From Dallia pectoralis (Eukaryota; Chordata; Actinopteri; Esociformes; Umbridae): a stretch of 64,000 nt of DNA. The DNA lies in NCBI GenBank assembly GCA_029465975.1, contig CM055761.1:1839758-1903757 (forward strand). Direction: 5' to 3'. Position numbers and translations under genes: made by a program. Of the stretch, positions 11,953 to 23,089 are shown piece after piece. Below the pieces are notes generated by a model, which was not told where the DNA came from, searched no databases, and saw nothing but the letters and a program-made list of their open reading frames with translations. Position 1 is the stretch's first letter, and each line of letters opens with the position of its first letter.

Positions 11953-12778
11953 ATCAGTACATGAGCGTTGAGGCTTTCTTAGATACTTTGCAGAAGAGCC
12001 TTTGATAGCTAACTCTTCTCTAACTCTAGGTAGGGATTGATTTTGTATTGGGCCTATATTGGCAGGCCTACTTCACTGTTAATAAAGCTTACAAGGTCGA
12101 AAGTTTAATTAATTGAAGTTTACTTGTTTTTTAATGATAGCAACTTTCTGGTTGTTTTTTACAGCCCATGGTTGTTTGGCCTTTTTGGAACCATGGACTA
12201 GCTGAAGTGCCATAGAGTTTGCACTCATTGATTCAATGCCATGATAAAGTGATTGTTAACAGAAAAATCAATGTTGGTCTCAGAGGTTTTGAAATTATCA
12301 AAGGTTGTATTTGTAGATCTATGTTCTATGCAATAGTCGAAATGTGACACAGTGAGGGTTGTTTTTGCTTTCTTACTCCATGTAGTTATTTGGTCCCAGA
12401 AAAAATGTACAACATCATTAAGAGAAAACCAGTTGACAAAATGAATGTAGTATTGGCAATGTGTGTACAGTACATTTGCTGTGAAATAACTCTATGAACG
12501 AATGATTCAGCTGAAGGTCCAACTCTTCTCTAATCATTAACAGGTAATGTAGGTTCATTTCAGCTTCTATACAGCCTAGTCTAACCACCTGCTTTAGGTT
12601 AAAACCCGAACCTTTTTGGAACAAAAACCAGAACCAACTCCCAATAATTACGCCTACTGTCTCTTTAAATGTAGAAGTGGGAGGGACCCGGCTGTGTACG
12701 TGTAGCAGCAGCCGTGCAGTTTACTCACCTCGGCTGAGAATATTCGTCTCACACCGGGTACTTTACATTTGGGGCAAG

Positions 12779-15700
12779 ATGACGAAAATCCAAGTGGTCA
12801 AAACCCAGGCTTATCCGGACCAGAAGCCTGGGACGAGCGGCTTGAGAAAAAGGGTGACGGTTTTCCAGACGAACGAGCATTACGCGGAGAACTTCATCCA
12901 GAGCATAATGTCATGCGTCGTCGAGCCTGCGCAGCGCCAGCCCGGACTGCTCCTGGTGGTGGGAGGAGATGGGAGGTTTTACATGAAACATGCAATCCAG
13001 CTGATTATCCAGATAGCGGCTGCCAACGGGGTAATGACATTGTGTGTGTGTGTACCTCCGTGCATAAATAACTATATAGATGTTAAACATACCCAGGCCT
13101 CATCCTCTAACATGCCCATAGGAGACAGACTAACATATTGACAGCCTCCAGTGGTGACAGTGACCCTCTATATGCAGACATGGGTCCCGTTCAGAGGTTA
13201 CATTATTATAGGTCCAGGTAAAAAACAAATTGATATCGATATGCTTGCGTCTACTTGTTGTCATTTTAATTGTACAGGAAAAATACCATATTAAATATAA
13301 TTAAAATACACTGCGATGAGCCAAAACACAATGACCTTAATATCATTGCCATGAAGGGGTGAACCTGCTGGTCTGCAACAGTGTATCGGTGGGTGTCACG
13401 TGTCTATCTGACGTCTACGTGAAGCCCTGTGCGTCTCAGGATGTGCTGCACTGCGTGTTGGGACACATTGTTTCCGTGATCATCATTAACAGTTCCTGGG
13501 ACTTGTTGTTGTGTCGCAGTGGACTTTATGTCGGTTCCGACCAGGCTGCACAGGCTTAAGTGCGCATGCGCCACCGATGACCAGGAGTACCCCAGAAGCC
13601 TTGTCGTCTAATCCTAACCCAGTCGTCACAATTTGACCCATGTCAGTCACTCCTGCCCAATGAACATGCATGTGACACATTGACCAGGAGAACTGATAGT
13701 TCACTTACCATCTGATCCACCCAGACCTTGATATGTGCCCATGTTAGGAGATGATCAACCTTATGTGCTTAACCTGTGAGTGGTCATAATGTTATGGCTC
13801 ATCGGTGTATATTTAAACCCAAATATACGCTGTTGGACCCTCGGTAGGGGTTTCCTGGACTGACCCTTGAGCCAAATAACCTGGAAGTGCTCGGAGGGGA
13901 TATAGAGGGCGATATTATGTTGGTGCATGCAGCCATGGCAGGGTAATTAGGCGTGGTAAATAGGCAGGTCTTTAAAATTATTTTTTGCAAAAGAGTGGTG
14001 TTCTGCGTAGTTGTATTTATGGTAAAATGTGCATGGGGCTGTTTGAAACACCGTGTTTTATAAGGAGACCGGTTCTGTTTGGTCCTAATGAGAGAAAAGG
14101 GGGTGTGTGCGAGTGCGCGGTCACGTAGCCCTGTGAGTATGCACGTATCCGCTACAAGTGCCACGTTCAAAACAACTGGGAACTGAAGTGATCAAGTCGG
14201 TTACTCGGTGATCGTCGTGCATTTCGACATCCTGAAGATCACCCTGTGTCGTGGTGTCGCCTCGATCCTAGTCTTAAAAAAACAGACAGATTTTCTTTCT
14301 TGTACCGTGATTTTTTATTTTAATTTATGTATATTGTTCTTTCAATCTTCTCACCCTCCTGGTCCTGACAGGTCGGCCACCTTGTCATCGGTCAGAATGG
14401 CATCATGTCCACTCCTGCTGTGTCCTGTGTGATCCGAAAGCTCAAAGCCGTGGGTGGAATCATTCTGACAGCCAGCCACAACCCTGGTGGCCCCAACGGA
14501 GACTTTGGCATAAAGTACAATATTGCCAGCGGAGGTGAGTTAGGAGGAAGCGAAGACGGAGGGGAAAGGAGGAGATGGAGGAAAAGGTAGAACGATGTCT
14601 GGTGGTGGAGTATGTCTGTTTATAATGCCTGGTGGTGGAGTATGTCTGTTTATAATGCCTGGTGGTGGAGTATGTCTGTTTATAATGCCTGGTGGTGGAG
14701 TATGTCTGTTTATAATGCCTGGTGTGGAGTATGTCTGTTTATAATGCCTGGTGGTGGAGTATGTCTGTTTATAATGCCTGGTGTGGAGTATGTCTGTTTA
14801 TAATGCCTGGTGGTGGAGTATGTCTGTTTATAATGCCTGGTGGTGGAGTATGTCTGTTTATAATGCTTGGTGGTGGAGTATGTCTGTTTATAATGCCTGG
14901 TGGTGGAGTATGTCTGTTTATAATGCTTGGTGGTGGAGTATGTCTGTTTATAATGCCTGGTGGTGGAGTATGTCTGTTTATAATGTTTGGTGGTGGACTA
15001 TGTCTGTTTTTAATGGCTATAGTAGTATATTTTTCCCCAGACTCTTCCTCAACTTCCTCTCCCGACTTTGTCTATGGCTCAAGGTCCCGCTCCAGAGGGA
15101 ATCACAGAAAAAATCTTCCAGATCAGCAAGAGCTTAACAGAGTACCACATCTGCCCTGACCTCAATGTGGACATCTCTAAGATCGGCAAGCAGACCTTTG
15201 AGGTGGACACGTTTAAGCCCATGACCGGTACGGTATGAATGGATGGATGCTGGGGTCAGGGAGACGTATATCAGAGCCGACTGTTACCTGAAGACCTAGC
15301 TTTGCCGTTTGTTCCCGACAGTGGAGATTGTGGACTCTGTGGAAGCCTATGCTGAGATGCTGAGGGGAATCTTTGACTTCCACGCCCTGAAGGAGCTGCT
15401 GTCTGGAGCCAATCATATAAAAGTTCGTCTGGACGCCATGCACGGAGGTATTGCACAAAAACTTTAGCCTGTTACGGCTTCTCCTAACGACCGGGGACAG
15501 CCAGTGTGGTCCAACAGAGTGTGGTCTTTTAACGTTTCTGGTTTAGGTTCCCGTTGCCTGTGTTTAGTCTGGCGAACCTGATTCGGTTGTTCTGTTCATC
15601 TGCAACCCCCTTACCTGTGTCACTGAACAGGATCACGTTTAAATGTCCCCCTGAACAGTGGTCGGTCCCTACATTCAGAAGATTGTCTGCGAGGAGTTGG

Positions 15701-18700
15701 GCGCGTCTGCGGACGGAGCCTTCAACTGTGTGCCCAAGGAGGACTTTGGGGGTCACCACCCGGACCCCAATCTGACGTATGCCTCCGACCTGGTCAACGC
15801 CATGAAGGGTGGAGAATACGACCTTGGGGCCGCTTTCGACGGGGACGGCGTAAGTCGACGGGCGGTCGTGCTTCATCCTTGTGTTTATTCCTTCATGTTC
15901 ATCACTAGCCTGCGGAGAGCCTGGAGTCACGACTGTTCCTCAATGTCCGGTGTCGCTTTGTGTTAGTAGAATCAACCCCACGATCAGCTCTGGGATCAGT
16001 TTATAATCCATCAAAATATGTTGTTGTTGCTTTGTCTCTGTCCCTGTCCTCGCGCACTCTCTTCTACTTCCAGGATCGTAACATGGTCTTAGGAAAGCAC
16101 GGCTTCTTCGTTAACCCCTCGGACTCTGTGGCGGTCATCGCAGCCAACTTCACCTGCATCCCCTATTTCCAGAAGACTGGGGTCAAAGGTCTGGCCCGTA
16201 GTATGCCCACCAGCGGAGCACTTGACAAGTGAGCTCAACACCGTTCAATCACAGACGCCTCGTTGATCAGTTGTGATGACATGCGTTTTACCGGGACATA
16301 TTTATAATATAACGATATTATAACGGCATCCTGTGTCTCCTTTAATGTTCATGGCAGAGTAAGTCTTGTTCCTAATGTCTTACCCATAACCCTTAGTGTG
16401 GCTAAAGCCCTGAAAATGAATCTATATGAAACCCCTACCGGCTGGAAGTTCTTTGGCAACCTGATGGACGCCGGCAAGCTGTCTTTGTGTGGAGAGGAGA
16501 GCTTTGGCACAGGTGGGTGTCCAATTGGCAATACCTATTGGACTCCGTAACGTATGATCAGGCCTTGGTCGGTCAGGTGAGGGCTTGTGGTGAGATGTGC
16601 TTCCACCAACGTAAACCACCGTCTTCTTTCTCCGCTCCGCTCTCTTGTTTACTCCAGGCTCCGATCACATCCGGGAGAAGGACGGGTTGTGGGCGGTGCT
16701 GGCCTGGATGTCCATCCTAGCCCACAGGAAGCAGAGTGTTGAGGAGATCATGAAGGACCACTGGAACAAATTTGGCAGGAACTTCTTCACCAGGTGAGGG
16801 GATTTATCGGGAGGGGCCTCTGGGTGGGGAGGGGCCTCTGGGTGGGGAGGGGCCTCTGGGTGGGGAGGGGCCTCTGGGTGGGGAGGGGCCTCTGGGTGGG
16901 GAGGGGCCTCTGGGTGGGGAGGGGCCTCTGGGGGGGGAGGGGCGTCTGGGGGGGGAGGGGCCTCTGGGTGGGGAGGGGCCTCTGGGTGGGGAGGGGCCTC
17001 TGGGTGGGGAGGGGCCTCTGGGTGGGGAGGGGCCTCTGGGTGGGGAGGGGCCTCTGGGTGGGGAGGGGCCTCTGGGTGGGGAGGGGCCTCTGGGTGGGGA
17101 GGGGCCTCTGGGTGGGGAGGGGCCTCTGGGTGGGGAGGGGCCTCTGGGTGGGGAGGGGCCTCTGGGTGCCGAAAATGAATACGTCTCAAAGAACCAGCAC
17201 ATTTTAATGCAGAGATGTTGCCCGTATCCCTATCGTGTTCATTGTACTTTATTGTTCTGCTGCCTCCCAGTGGTGAAAAAGAGAACTGCATCTGTATCTG
17301 GATCACCTGTAGAGTACATGCAGAGTAAAGAACACTATACAACTACTGATTGGTACAGTTATCTTTCATCAAGTATGATGATAGATTTAATCGTTTTAAT
17401 TCCACCTGTGTTGTGGACCCTGTTGGATTTTTGTCTGCCCATTAAGACAGTTCTTTCCTCCCACCTTCACCAGGTACGATTATGAAGAAGTGGACTCCGA
17501 TAAAGCCAACGCCATGATCAAGGATCTCGAGGCGACCATGTTTGACAAGTCCTTTGTGGGACAGAAATTCTCATCGGGCGATAAGACCTACGAGGTGGGC
17601 GTCTCTGACAATTTTGCCTACACCGACCCAGTGGACGGCAGCATCTCCAAGAACCAGGTGAGAGAAAGGACCAGGTGAGAGACAGGCACATTTCTTGAGC
17701 GCCAACAGGGGTGAAGCGTTCTCAGTGGCTCATATTTACATATACTTTTTGGACACAACTGTATGTAGAACTAGATATTAGTTTTTTGCACTAGATGATA
17801 CTTGAACCTGGACGTTGCACTTCTTTTTCTGCAACCTGTGTGGGTAAACAGACTTGGCAAATAAATCTGATTCTGTATTGTGATTCTGTATTGTTATTGT
17901 GATTCTGTATTTTGATTCTGTATTCTGATTCTGTATTGCTAGTCACGTTTAACTCTGTTTCTGACTTTCAGGGTCTGAGGATCGTTTTCACAGATGGCTC
18001 GAGGATCATCTTCCGTCTCAGTGGGACAGGCAGCGCCGGGGCAACCATCAGGCTATACATAGACAGCTATGAGAAGGACCCGGCCAAGATCTATGGAGAC
18101 GCCCAGGTGAGTGATGAGGAGCAATCATGACCTAACAGGAGAGAAAGTATTTACACACTCACACAGCCATAAAGCTAACCGCTAACCCTACCACCAGCCA
18201 TAAAGCTAACCGCTAACCCTACCACCAGCCATAAAGCTAACCGCTAACCCTACCACCAGCCATAAAGCTAACCCCTAACCCTACCAACAGCCATAAAGCT
18301 AACGCTAACCCCTAACCCTACCAGCAGCCATAAAGCTAACGCTAACCCCTAGCCCTACCAAAAGTCATAAAGCTAACGCTAACCCCTAGCCCTACCACCA
18401 GTCATAAAGCTAACACTAACCCCTAGCCCTACCACCAGTCATAAAGCTAACGCTAACCCCTAGCCCTACCACCAGTCATAAAGCTAATGCTAACCCCTAG
18501 CCCAACCACCAGTCATAAAGCTAACACTAACCCCTAGCCCTACCACCAGTCATAAAGCTAACGCTAACCCCTAGCGCTACCACCAGTCATAAAGCTAACG
18601 CTAACCCCTAGCCCAACCACCAGTCATAAAGCTGACGCTAACCCCTAGCCCTACCACCAGTCATAAAGCTAACGCTAACCCCTAGCCCTACCACCAGTCA

Positions 18701-19043
18701 TAAAGCTAACGCTAACCCCTAACTCTACCAGAAGCCATAAAGCTAACGCTAACCCCTAGCCCTACCACCAGTCATAAAGCTAACGCTAACCCCTAACCCT
18801 ACCAGCAGCCATAAAGCTAATCCTAACCCTACCACCAGTCATAAAGCCAACCCTAACCCATTTTGCGATGTTGTCCTGATCCAAACCTCTAAATTGTCAG
18901 TGCTCCTGAGAGACTTTGATGAAATGACAAAGCGTTGTATGGTTTCTCCTCAGGTCATGCTTAAACCTCTGGTGGAGATTGCCCTGAAGATCTCTGGGCT
19001 CCATGAGAAGACCGGCCGTACTGGCCCCACCGTGATAACATAG
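12779..19043 (+). CDS. pgm1: PGM1, phosphoglucomutase 1 (complete, 11 coding exons)
   Basis: Cytosolic Mg2+-dependent enzyme that interconverts glucose-1-phosphate and glucose-6-phosphate through a phosphoserine, linking glycogen, glycolysis and sugar-nucleotide supply. Coding exons: 12779-13030, 14372-14534, 15084-15227, 15322-15447, 15659-15849, 16074-16228, 16397-16512, 16658-16793, 17474-17657, 17972-18106 and 18954-19043. Phases join to 563 residues (human 562). Key parts are intact: KPGTSGLRK near the N-terminus; the catalytic loop TASHNPGG with Ser119 (human Ser117); the metal loop DGDGD at 289-293, split between exons 5 and 6; the sugar-specificity loop GEESFG at 376-381; and the phosphate-binding loop RLSGTGSAGATIR at 504-516. 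The C-terminus PTVIT is conserved. Introns 2, 8 and 10 carry large minisatellites, and the stop codon lies in the first unit of another. No alternative first exon of the mammalian isoform 2 type was found. Confidence 0.99.
13031..14371 (+). other. PGM1 intron 1
   Basis: A 1.3-kb intron with donor ggg/gtaatg and acceptor gacag/gtc. It holds a Tc1-like remnant ending near 13812 and otherwise no recognisable feature. Confidence 0.8.
13625..13812. mobile_element. Degraded Tc1/mariner-like element end in PGM1 intron 1
   Basis: The block ends with gtggtcataatgttatggct followed by catcggtgtat, the terminal sequence of a widespread fish Tc1/mariner family. Inward sequence such as atctgatccacccagacc and ttgatatgtgcccatgtt fits a diverged copy of the same end. 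Related sequence may extend left to about 13340. No transposase frame survives. Confidence 0.55.
14595..15017. repeat. 30-bp minisatellite, PGM1 intron 2
   Basis: About 14 copies of a 30-bp unit (tatgtctgtttataatgcct plus ggtggtggag), with two units of 28 bp. The array ends 66 bp before exon 3. Its multiple-of-3 unit gives spurious repetitive ORFs. Confidence 0.95.
16811..17167 (+). repeat. 18-bp G-rich minisatellite, PGM1 intron 8
   Basis: About 20 copies of ggggaggggcctctgggt. It begins 17 nt after the exon 8 donor. The sense strand satisfies the G-quadruplex consensus (GGG-T-GGGG-A-GGGG-CCTCT-GGG) in almost every register. Two adjacent units carry g substitutions (16930-16960). The intron 8 pre-mRNA would be G-rich. 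Confidence 0.96.
17868..17939. repeat. Short AT-rich tandem repeat before PGM1 exon 10
   Basis: Five imperfect copies of gattctgtattgt, ending 32 bp upstream of exon 10. Confidence 0.75.
18163..18862 (+). repeat. 37-bp minisatellite, PGM1 intron 10
   Basis: About 19 copies of a 37-bp unit: cataaagctaacgctaaccc then ctagccctaccaccagt. The leftmost copies are shorter (gctaaccgctaaccctaccaccagc). Each unit has the branchpoint-like pentamer ctaac roughly 20 nt before ccaccag, so each resembles a weak 3' splice site. The resemblance to telomeric taaccc is partial and not in hexamer register. Confidence 0.94.
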
Positions 19044-19246
19044 ACTTCCACGCCCCGCCTGACATATCCAGAGCCATGCCCCACCATGATAACATAGATG
19101 GCCACATCCTGCCATACTCATCCAGAGCCACGCCCCATTGTGATAACATAGATGGCCACGCCCTGCCTTGTATATCCAGAGCCACGCCCCACCGTGATAA
19201 CATAGATGGCCACATCCTGCCATACTCATCCAGAGCCACGCCCCTC
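19026..19246 (+). repeat. 54-bp tandem repeat beginning inside the last PGM1 codons
   Basis: Four units. The phrase gtgataacatag (atgataacatag in unit 2) starts at 19032, 19086, 19140 and 19194, an exact 54-bp period. Unit 1 includes the PGM1 terminal codons and stop (ccc acc gtg ata aca tag). The other units therefore duplicate the C-terminal codons into the 3' UTR. Confidence 0.95.
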
Positions 19247-19346
19247 CGTACTCACTCATGCGTGTTTGCCTACAGAAGAACCATTTTAGCATCACCATGA
19301 AAACAAAGCTGTCACATCTGGAAAGCTGTCACATCTGTCCAACCCA

Positions 19347-19352
19347 AATAAA
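19347..19352 (+). terminator. PGM1 poly(A) signal
   Basis: A canonical AATAAA lies 304 nt after the PGM1 stop, followed by a short C run and a gtggtcgtgttattt GT/T-rich stretch typical of a downstream element. Confidence 0.75.
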
Positions 19353-19379
19353 ATGTCTTCCCCCCCCAAAAATGAATGT

Positions 19380-21400
19380 GGTCGTGTTATTTAGGAGATT
19401 ATATTTTCTCCACATACGTTGATTACTATTTTAATTGATTCTTTGGATGTGTGTATTTGTTACTAGGAGAGGCAAATGTAGAAGTAGCTGTCTTTTGTGA
19501 ATATATTCCTTCAGCGGACTGGATAGAGGGGAATGAGAGTGGGGTGATAATCTTAATCTTATATATATATATATAAATGATCATCTGATTATAGTAACAA
19601 TACATTATTCTATCCTCTGTCTACACACAAGCCAAGTAGTGCTGGATTGATCCGAATGGCTTCTGTCCAGAATCAACATGGGTTGAATAGTGTTTCTGAA
19701 AGGTAACATCTACCCAAAAGACATTCCTGAACTGCTTCCAAAATCAAATCCAGCCTGTTAATTATGTCTCTATGGGCCCTGAGAAAGATGTAGTGTACAA
19801 TATAGAAATGAGGGCTCCATTTTGGATACAGTCCTGGAGTCTTGAAGCCGGCAGAGATTGAAGACCGACAAATCTTTCTGTTCTCTGCAGGGAAATGTAT
19901 TTTGTAATAGGATAGTCCTGGGTAATTTGTATCGATGTAAGTCTTACGATGATCTGCCAGACAAACGCCAGAGGAAGCTAAGTATGAAAGAGACTTCTAG
20001 GAATGTTTTAGTACTTCCGGGTCAAGAAACAGAGAGGAGAGGGATAGAAACCTGACCCCTGACCTCATTTACTAGTTAACATTGACGTCACCGTTTTTCA
20101 TTTCCTTTTATTTTCGAGTCCTATAGGTTTAAACTGCCTACAATTTAGTTAATGATTGAGAAATGAAATGACTTCAGGGAGAGACAGCAAGCAACCACGC
20201 CTGATCTGTGACGTACGTCAGTGTCATTCATGCTGACAGCGACTTATTTGTGGGACATCTCTGCAGCATACACAGGGTTAACCCTGGAAAAACATCAAAG
20301 GGCGTCCATGGTTGAAACCCGGGCCTGGGATTCCAACACAGAATGATGCATAATGTATCCCCCGTTCGGTCCGGCCCAGTAATGGTTCCCAGGTTGTATA
20401 TAGATTGGCTGTTATTACGTCAGATTATCACAATGAGGCTTACATTATGCCGCTCCGGTCTGGAGCTATTAGGCGGCTAAATGACTTTCTCTGTGGTTGG
20501 CAAGTGCCTGTGTTATTACAGCAGCCTGTAGTGGACTCTTTTTGGGGGAACGTCTCCCATAGGACATAGAACAACACCATCAGCTGACAAAGACATCACA
20601 CTAATAGGCCTCAAATAAGGCCTGACGTGATAAACGCACGCCGTATACTGATATAAAAAAAGATCTCAATGTTTCTGCTGTTTAGTTCTATTAAAACCGT
20701 TTAACTAATATAAGTTCCTGATGTAACAATCTTTGATTAGAAACAGAAACAGAATTTGTGGAAAATGTATCTTTCAGCCACTCACTCAAATCTGTTATCA
20801 AAAATAGTTATTTGTACTGTTAAACTGCTGAAATATGTATTTCAATGGCTACATTAATGGGTATTCGACAAAAAAAAATTGATTTACTTTCAAGCTGATG
20901 GTACATTGAAAGTGGGTTTATGATAGCTGCTGAATAACCAGACACGGTTAGGTGGAATTAATTTGCTTGATAGATTGAATTCACTAATAAATATGTCACT
21001 AATGAATTGTTGTATCTTTAAGCACATGCCTATTGAGCTGGTCACAGTCAGAATTCGATCTCAAGTTTGATTAAATGTATGCATTCACATTTTATTTTTA
21101 AGTTATTTATTTTAAGTTATTCGTGCAACCTGCTGTTTTTGCCAAAATAAATGTGTCCATATGAGTCCATTTTGAAGTCCATCTGTTGAAAAATGTCACA
21201 ATTACATGTATTTTAGTCATCTCACAAGATGTCAATTGGTGTTAGGACAGCAGCAGCACACATCTTCTCTAGAGTACTCAAACTTCTGACTGGTGCTGCA
21301 CATACATCAAACCATTAGGCGACTGGGTTGTGGGATTTAATTTGTCTAGTACTTCAATACAAAGCCAAGCATGTCCAAGCAATTCAAGTTACATAATTCT
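19380..21400. other. PGM1-ROR1 intergenic DNA
   Basis: No exon recognised. It contains a (TA)n run near 19560-19575, a perfect 12-bp palindrome TGACGTACGTCA at 20209-20220 (CRE-like half-sites), and a compositionally balanced block at 20370-20560 that looks like a candidate conserved non-coding element. Confidence 0.5.
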
Positions 21401-21409
21401 ACTTTCTGA

Positions 21410-21730
21410 CAACCTTATAAATGCCTCTTGGTCCTATATCAAAACAGACCAACCTTATACATGTCTCTTGGTCTTAAATCAGAAAAGACGACCTTATAAA
21501 TGCCTCTTGGTCCTATATCAAAACAGAACAACCTTATACATGTCTCTTGGTCTTATATCAGAACAGAACAACCTTATAAATGCCTCTTGGTCCTATATCA
21601 GAACAAAACAACCTTATAAATGCCTCTTGGTCCTATATCAGAACTGAACAACCTTATAAATGCCTCTTGGTCCTATATCAGAACTGAACAATATTATAAA
21701 AGCCTCTTGGTCCTATGTCAGAACTGAACG
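21410..21730. repeat. 40-bp tandem repeat
   Basis: About eight copies of a 40-bp unit containing accttataaatgcctcttgg followed by tcctatatcagaacagaaca. Copies vary at tacatgtc/aaatgcc. Confidence 0.92.
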
Positions 21731-22355
21731 ACCTTGTCAAAGAGCACCGTCTGGGGGAGTGGGAAGGTTTTGATCCGATTCTGTTCTCTGCCATGTGTCA
21801 ATGCAAGCCCGGGCTGACAAGGAGTTGGGAAATGGGTGCTGAAACGGTGGGCCCATGAGTTATTCCAGGCCCATTACTTCAAACGTTGGAGCGCTCCACA
21901 CCGCTCCCTCCTCACTTCTCTAACGCCAGATGGCCTAACGAGGAAGAGCAGGTCAGGAAGTTGGACCCGGAGACGCTAAATTGCTACCATTTACTTTGCT
22001 CTATCGAGACATGCAGTTCGCCTCTGATCCTGATAACGTGTGTCCAACCACTTGGTTGCGATGCAGCATTCTTTCACACTAAATCACCAACTCTACGGTT
22101 AGAGTAGATATAAAATATAAATTGCACTAGTTTAGTGTGCTGAAGGTTAATTGCATGCACACATTTGTAAACCCTAATATAGCAGCAATAGTCGCAATGT
22201 CTAACCCGACAAGCTCTGTTATAGCTATGTTGTAAGCTTTTACGTACACGTAGCCTATACGTCTGCAATGCCATATGAGTCCAGCAGGCATGTCTAAAAA
22301 CCTGCACGGTTTTTCCACAGTGGCGATTTTAAACCTCGTGGAGGCCGACCAGAGA

Positions 22356-22530
22356 AGTGTTCCTCTTTTCAACACCAGGTGGCGACACGTCCCACACTAA
22401 TCAGAGCCAGATGAAATGTTCCTCTTTTCAACACCAGGTGGCGACACATCCCACACTAATCAGAGCCAGGTGAAGTGTTCTTCTTTTCAACACCAGGTGG
22501 CGACACATCCCACACTAATCAGAGCCAGAT
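22356..22530 (+). promoter_or_regulatory. Three tandem 59-bp units carrying CTCF-like motifs upstream of ROR1
   Basis: A 59-bp unit is repeated three times with few changes. Each has caccaggtggcg, at 22373-22384, 22432-22443 and 22491-22502. This matches the core of the CTCF consensus CCASYAGRKGGCRS from its second through thirteenth positions. The same core contains an E-box (CAGGTG). The array ends 236 bp before the proposed ROR1 start codon. Binding is inferred from motif only. Confidence 0.5.
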
Positions 22531-22765
22531 GGCTTTGCAAGGCAAGCGGCGCACAGAAGTTTGGGAAGCCGTGCGCTGCGAGCGTGAATTAGAGCACAAC
22601 TCCGGCCGGGAGGGAGTCGCTAAAAAGAGGACTTTCCAATTCCACTGCGCACAGACACGGGATAAAGGAAGAGTCCGTGGACAACCCTGATAGGCATTTT
22701 TGTTCGTTTTCCTTTTGACTCAACGTTTGTAGTGGATGTAAAGGGACTGAAATAGATTAGGAGGA

Positions 22766-22874
22766 ATGTATCCTGACCGGGCACCGGTGACCCACCGTCT
22801 ACTGAGATGTCAATTTAACACGCTCCGGGCCATGGTGCTACTGCAGGCGGTTCTAGACATCACTAGTGCGACTG
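22766..22874 (+). CDS. ror1: Probable ROR1 first coding exon (36 codons plus 1 nt)
   Basis: ROR1 is a single-pass receptor tyrosine kinase-like pseudokinase that binds Wnt5a; its first exon encodes the signal peptide. Here an ATG at 22766 opens 36 codons ending at act g/gtaagc, a strong donor. The peptide has a basic segment (HRLLRCQF, LRAM) followed by a modest hydrophobic run (MVLLQAVLDI) and small residues (TSATG), which could be a signal peptide. A second in-frame ATG at 22832 has an excellent Kozak context (gccATGg) and would start just before the hydrophobic run. The flanking 22530-22760 is GC-rich for this window, fitting a promoter/5' UTR. I cannot align the signal peptide itself to ROR1, since such exons diverge fast. 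The call rests on position after PGM1, strand, the donor and the giant intron that follows. Ig, Frizzled, Kringle and kinase exons are outside the window. Confidence 0.58.
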
Positions 22875-23055
22875 GTAAGCATTTATTATTACTATGGTAG
22901 AATGTGGCGTCATTAGAAATGTGCACATTTAAATTGCATTTGATGTATGTTTGATGGCATTTATATGGTGACATTATAATGTGGTGTATTTCATTGAGAG
23001 AAAGTCGTTTTTTTATTGTGCTTTATGCAGTTTCTTTTTTTCAATACCTTATTTG

Positions 23056-23057
<2 letters not shown>

Positions 23058-23086
<29 letters not shown>
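23058..23086. repeat. (CA)n microsatellite
   Basis: An uninterrupted ca dinucleotide run of about 14 repeats. Confidence 0.95.

Positions 23087-23089
<3 letters not shown>

Noticed and set aside
12677..13141. Extended PGM1 start upstream of 12779
   Set aside because: The frame is open upstream, but the conserved N-terminus starts with the ATG at 12779 (MTKIQVVKTQAY), and 564 codons including the stop match the family length.
15529..15930. 133-codon minus-strand frame across PGM1 exon 5
   Set aside because: It is a shadow of the plus-strand coding exon; the plus-strand reading is unambiguous PGM1.
16665..17485. Four overlapping repetitive ORFs in PGM1 intron 8
   Set aside because: They are products of the 18-bp G-rich array, and the PGM1 exon 8 to exon 9 splice is clear.
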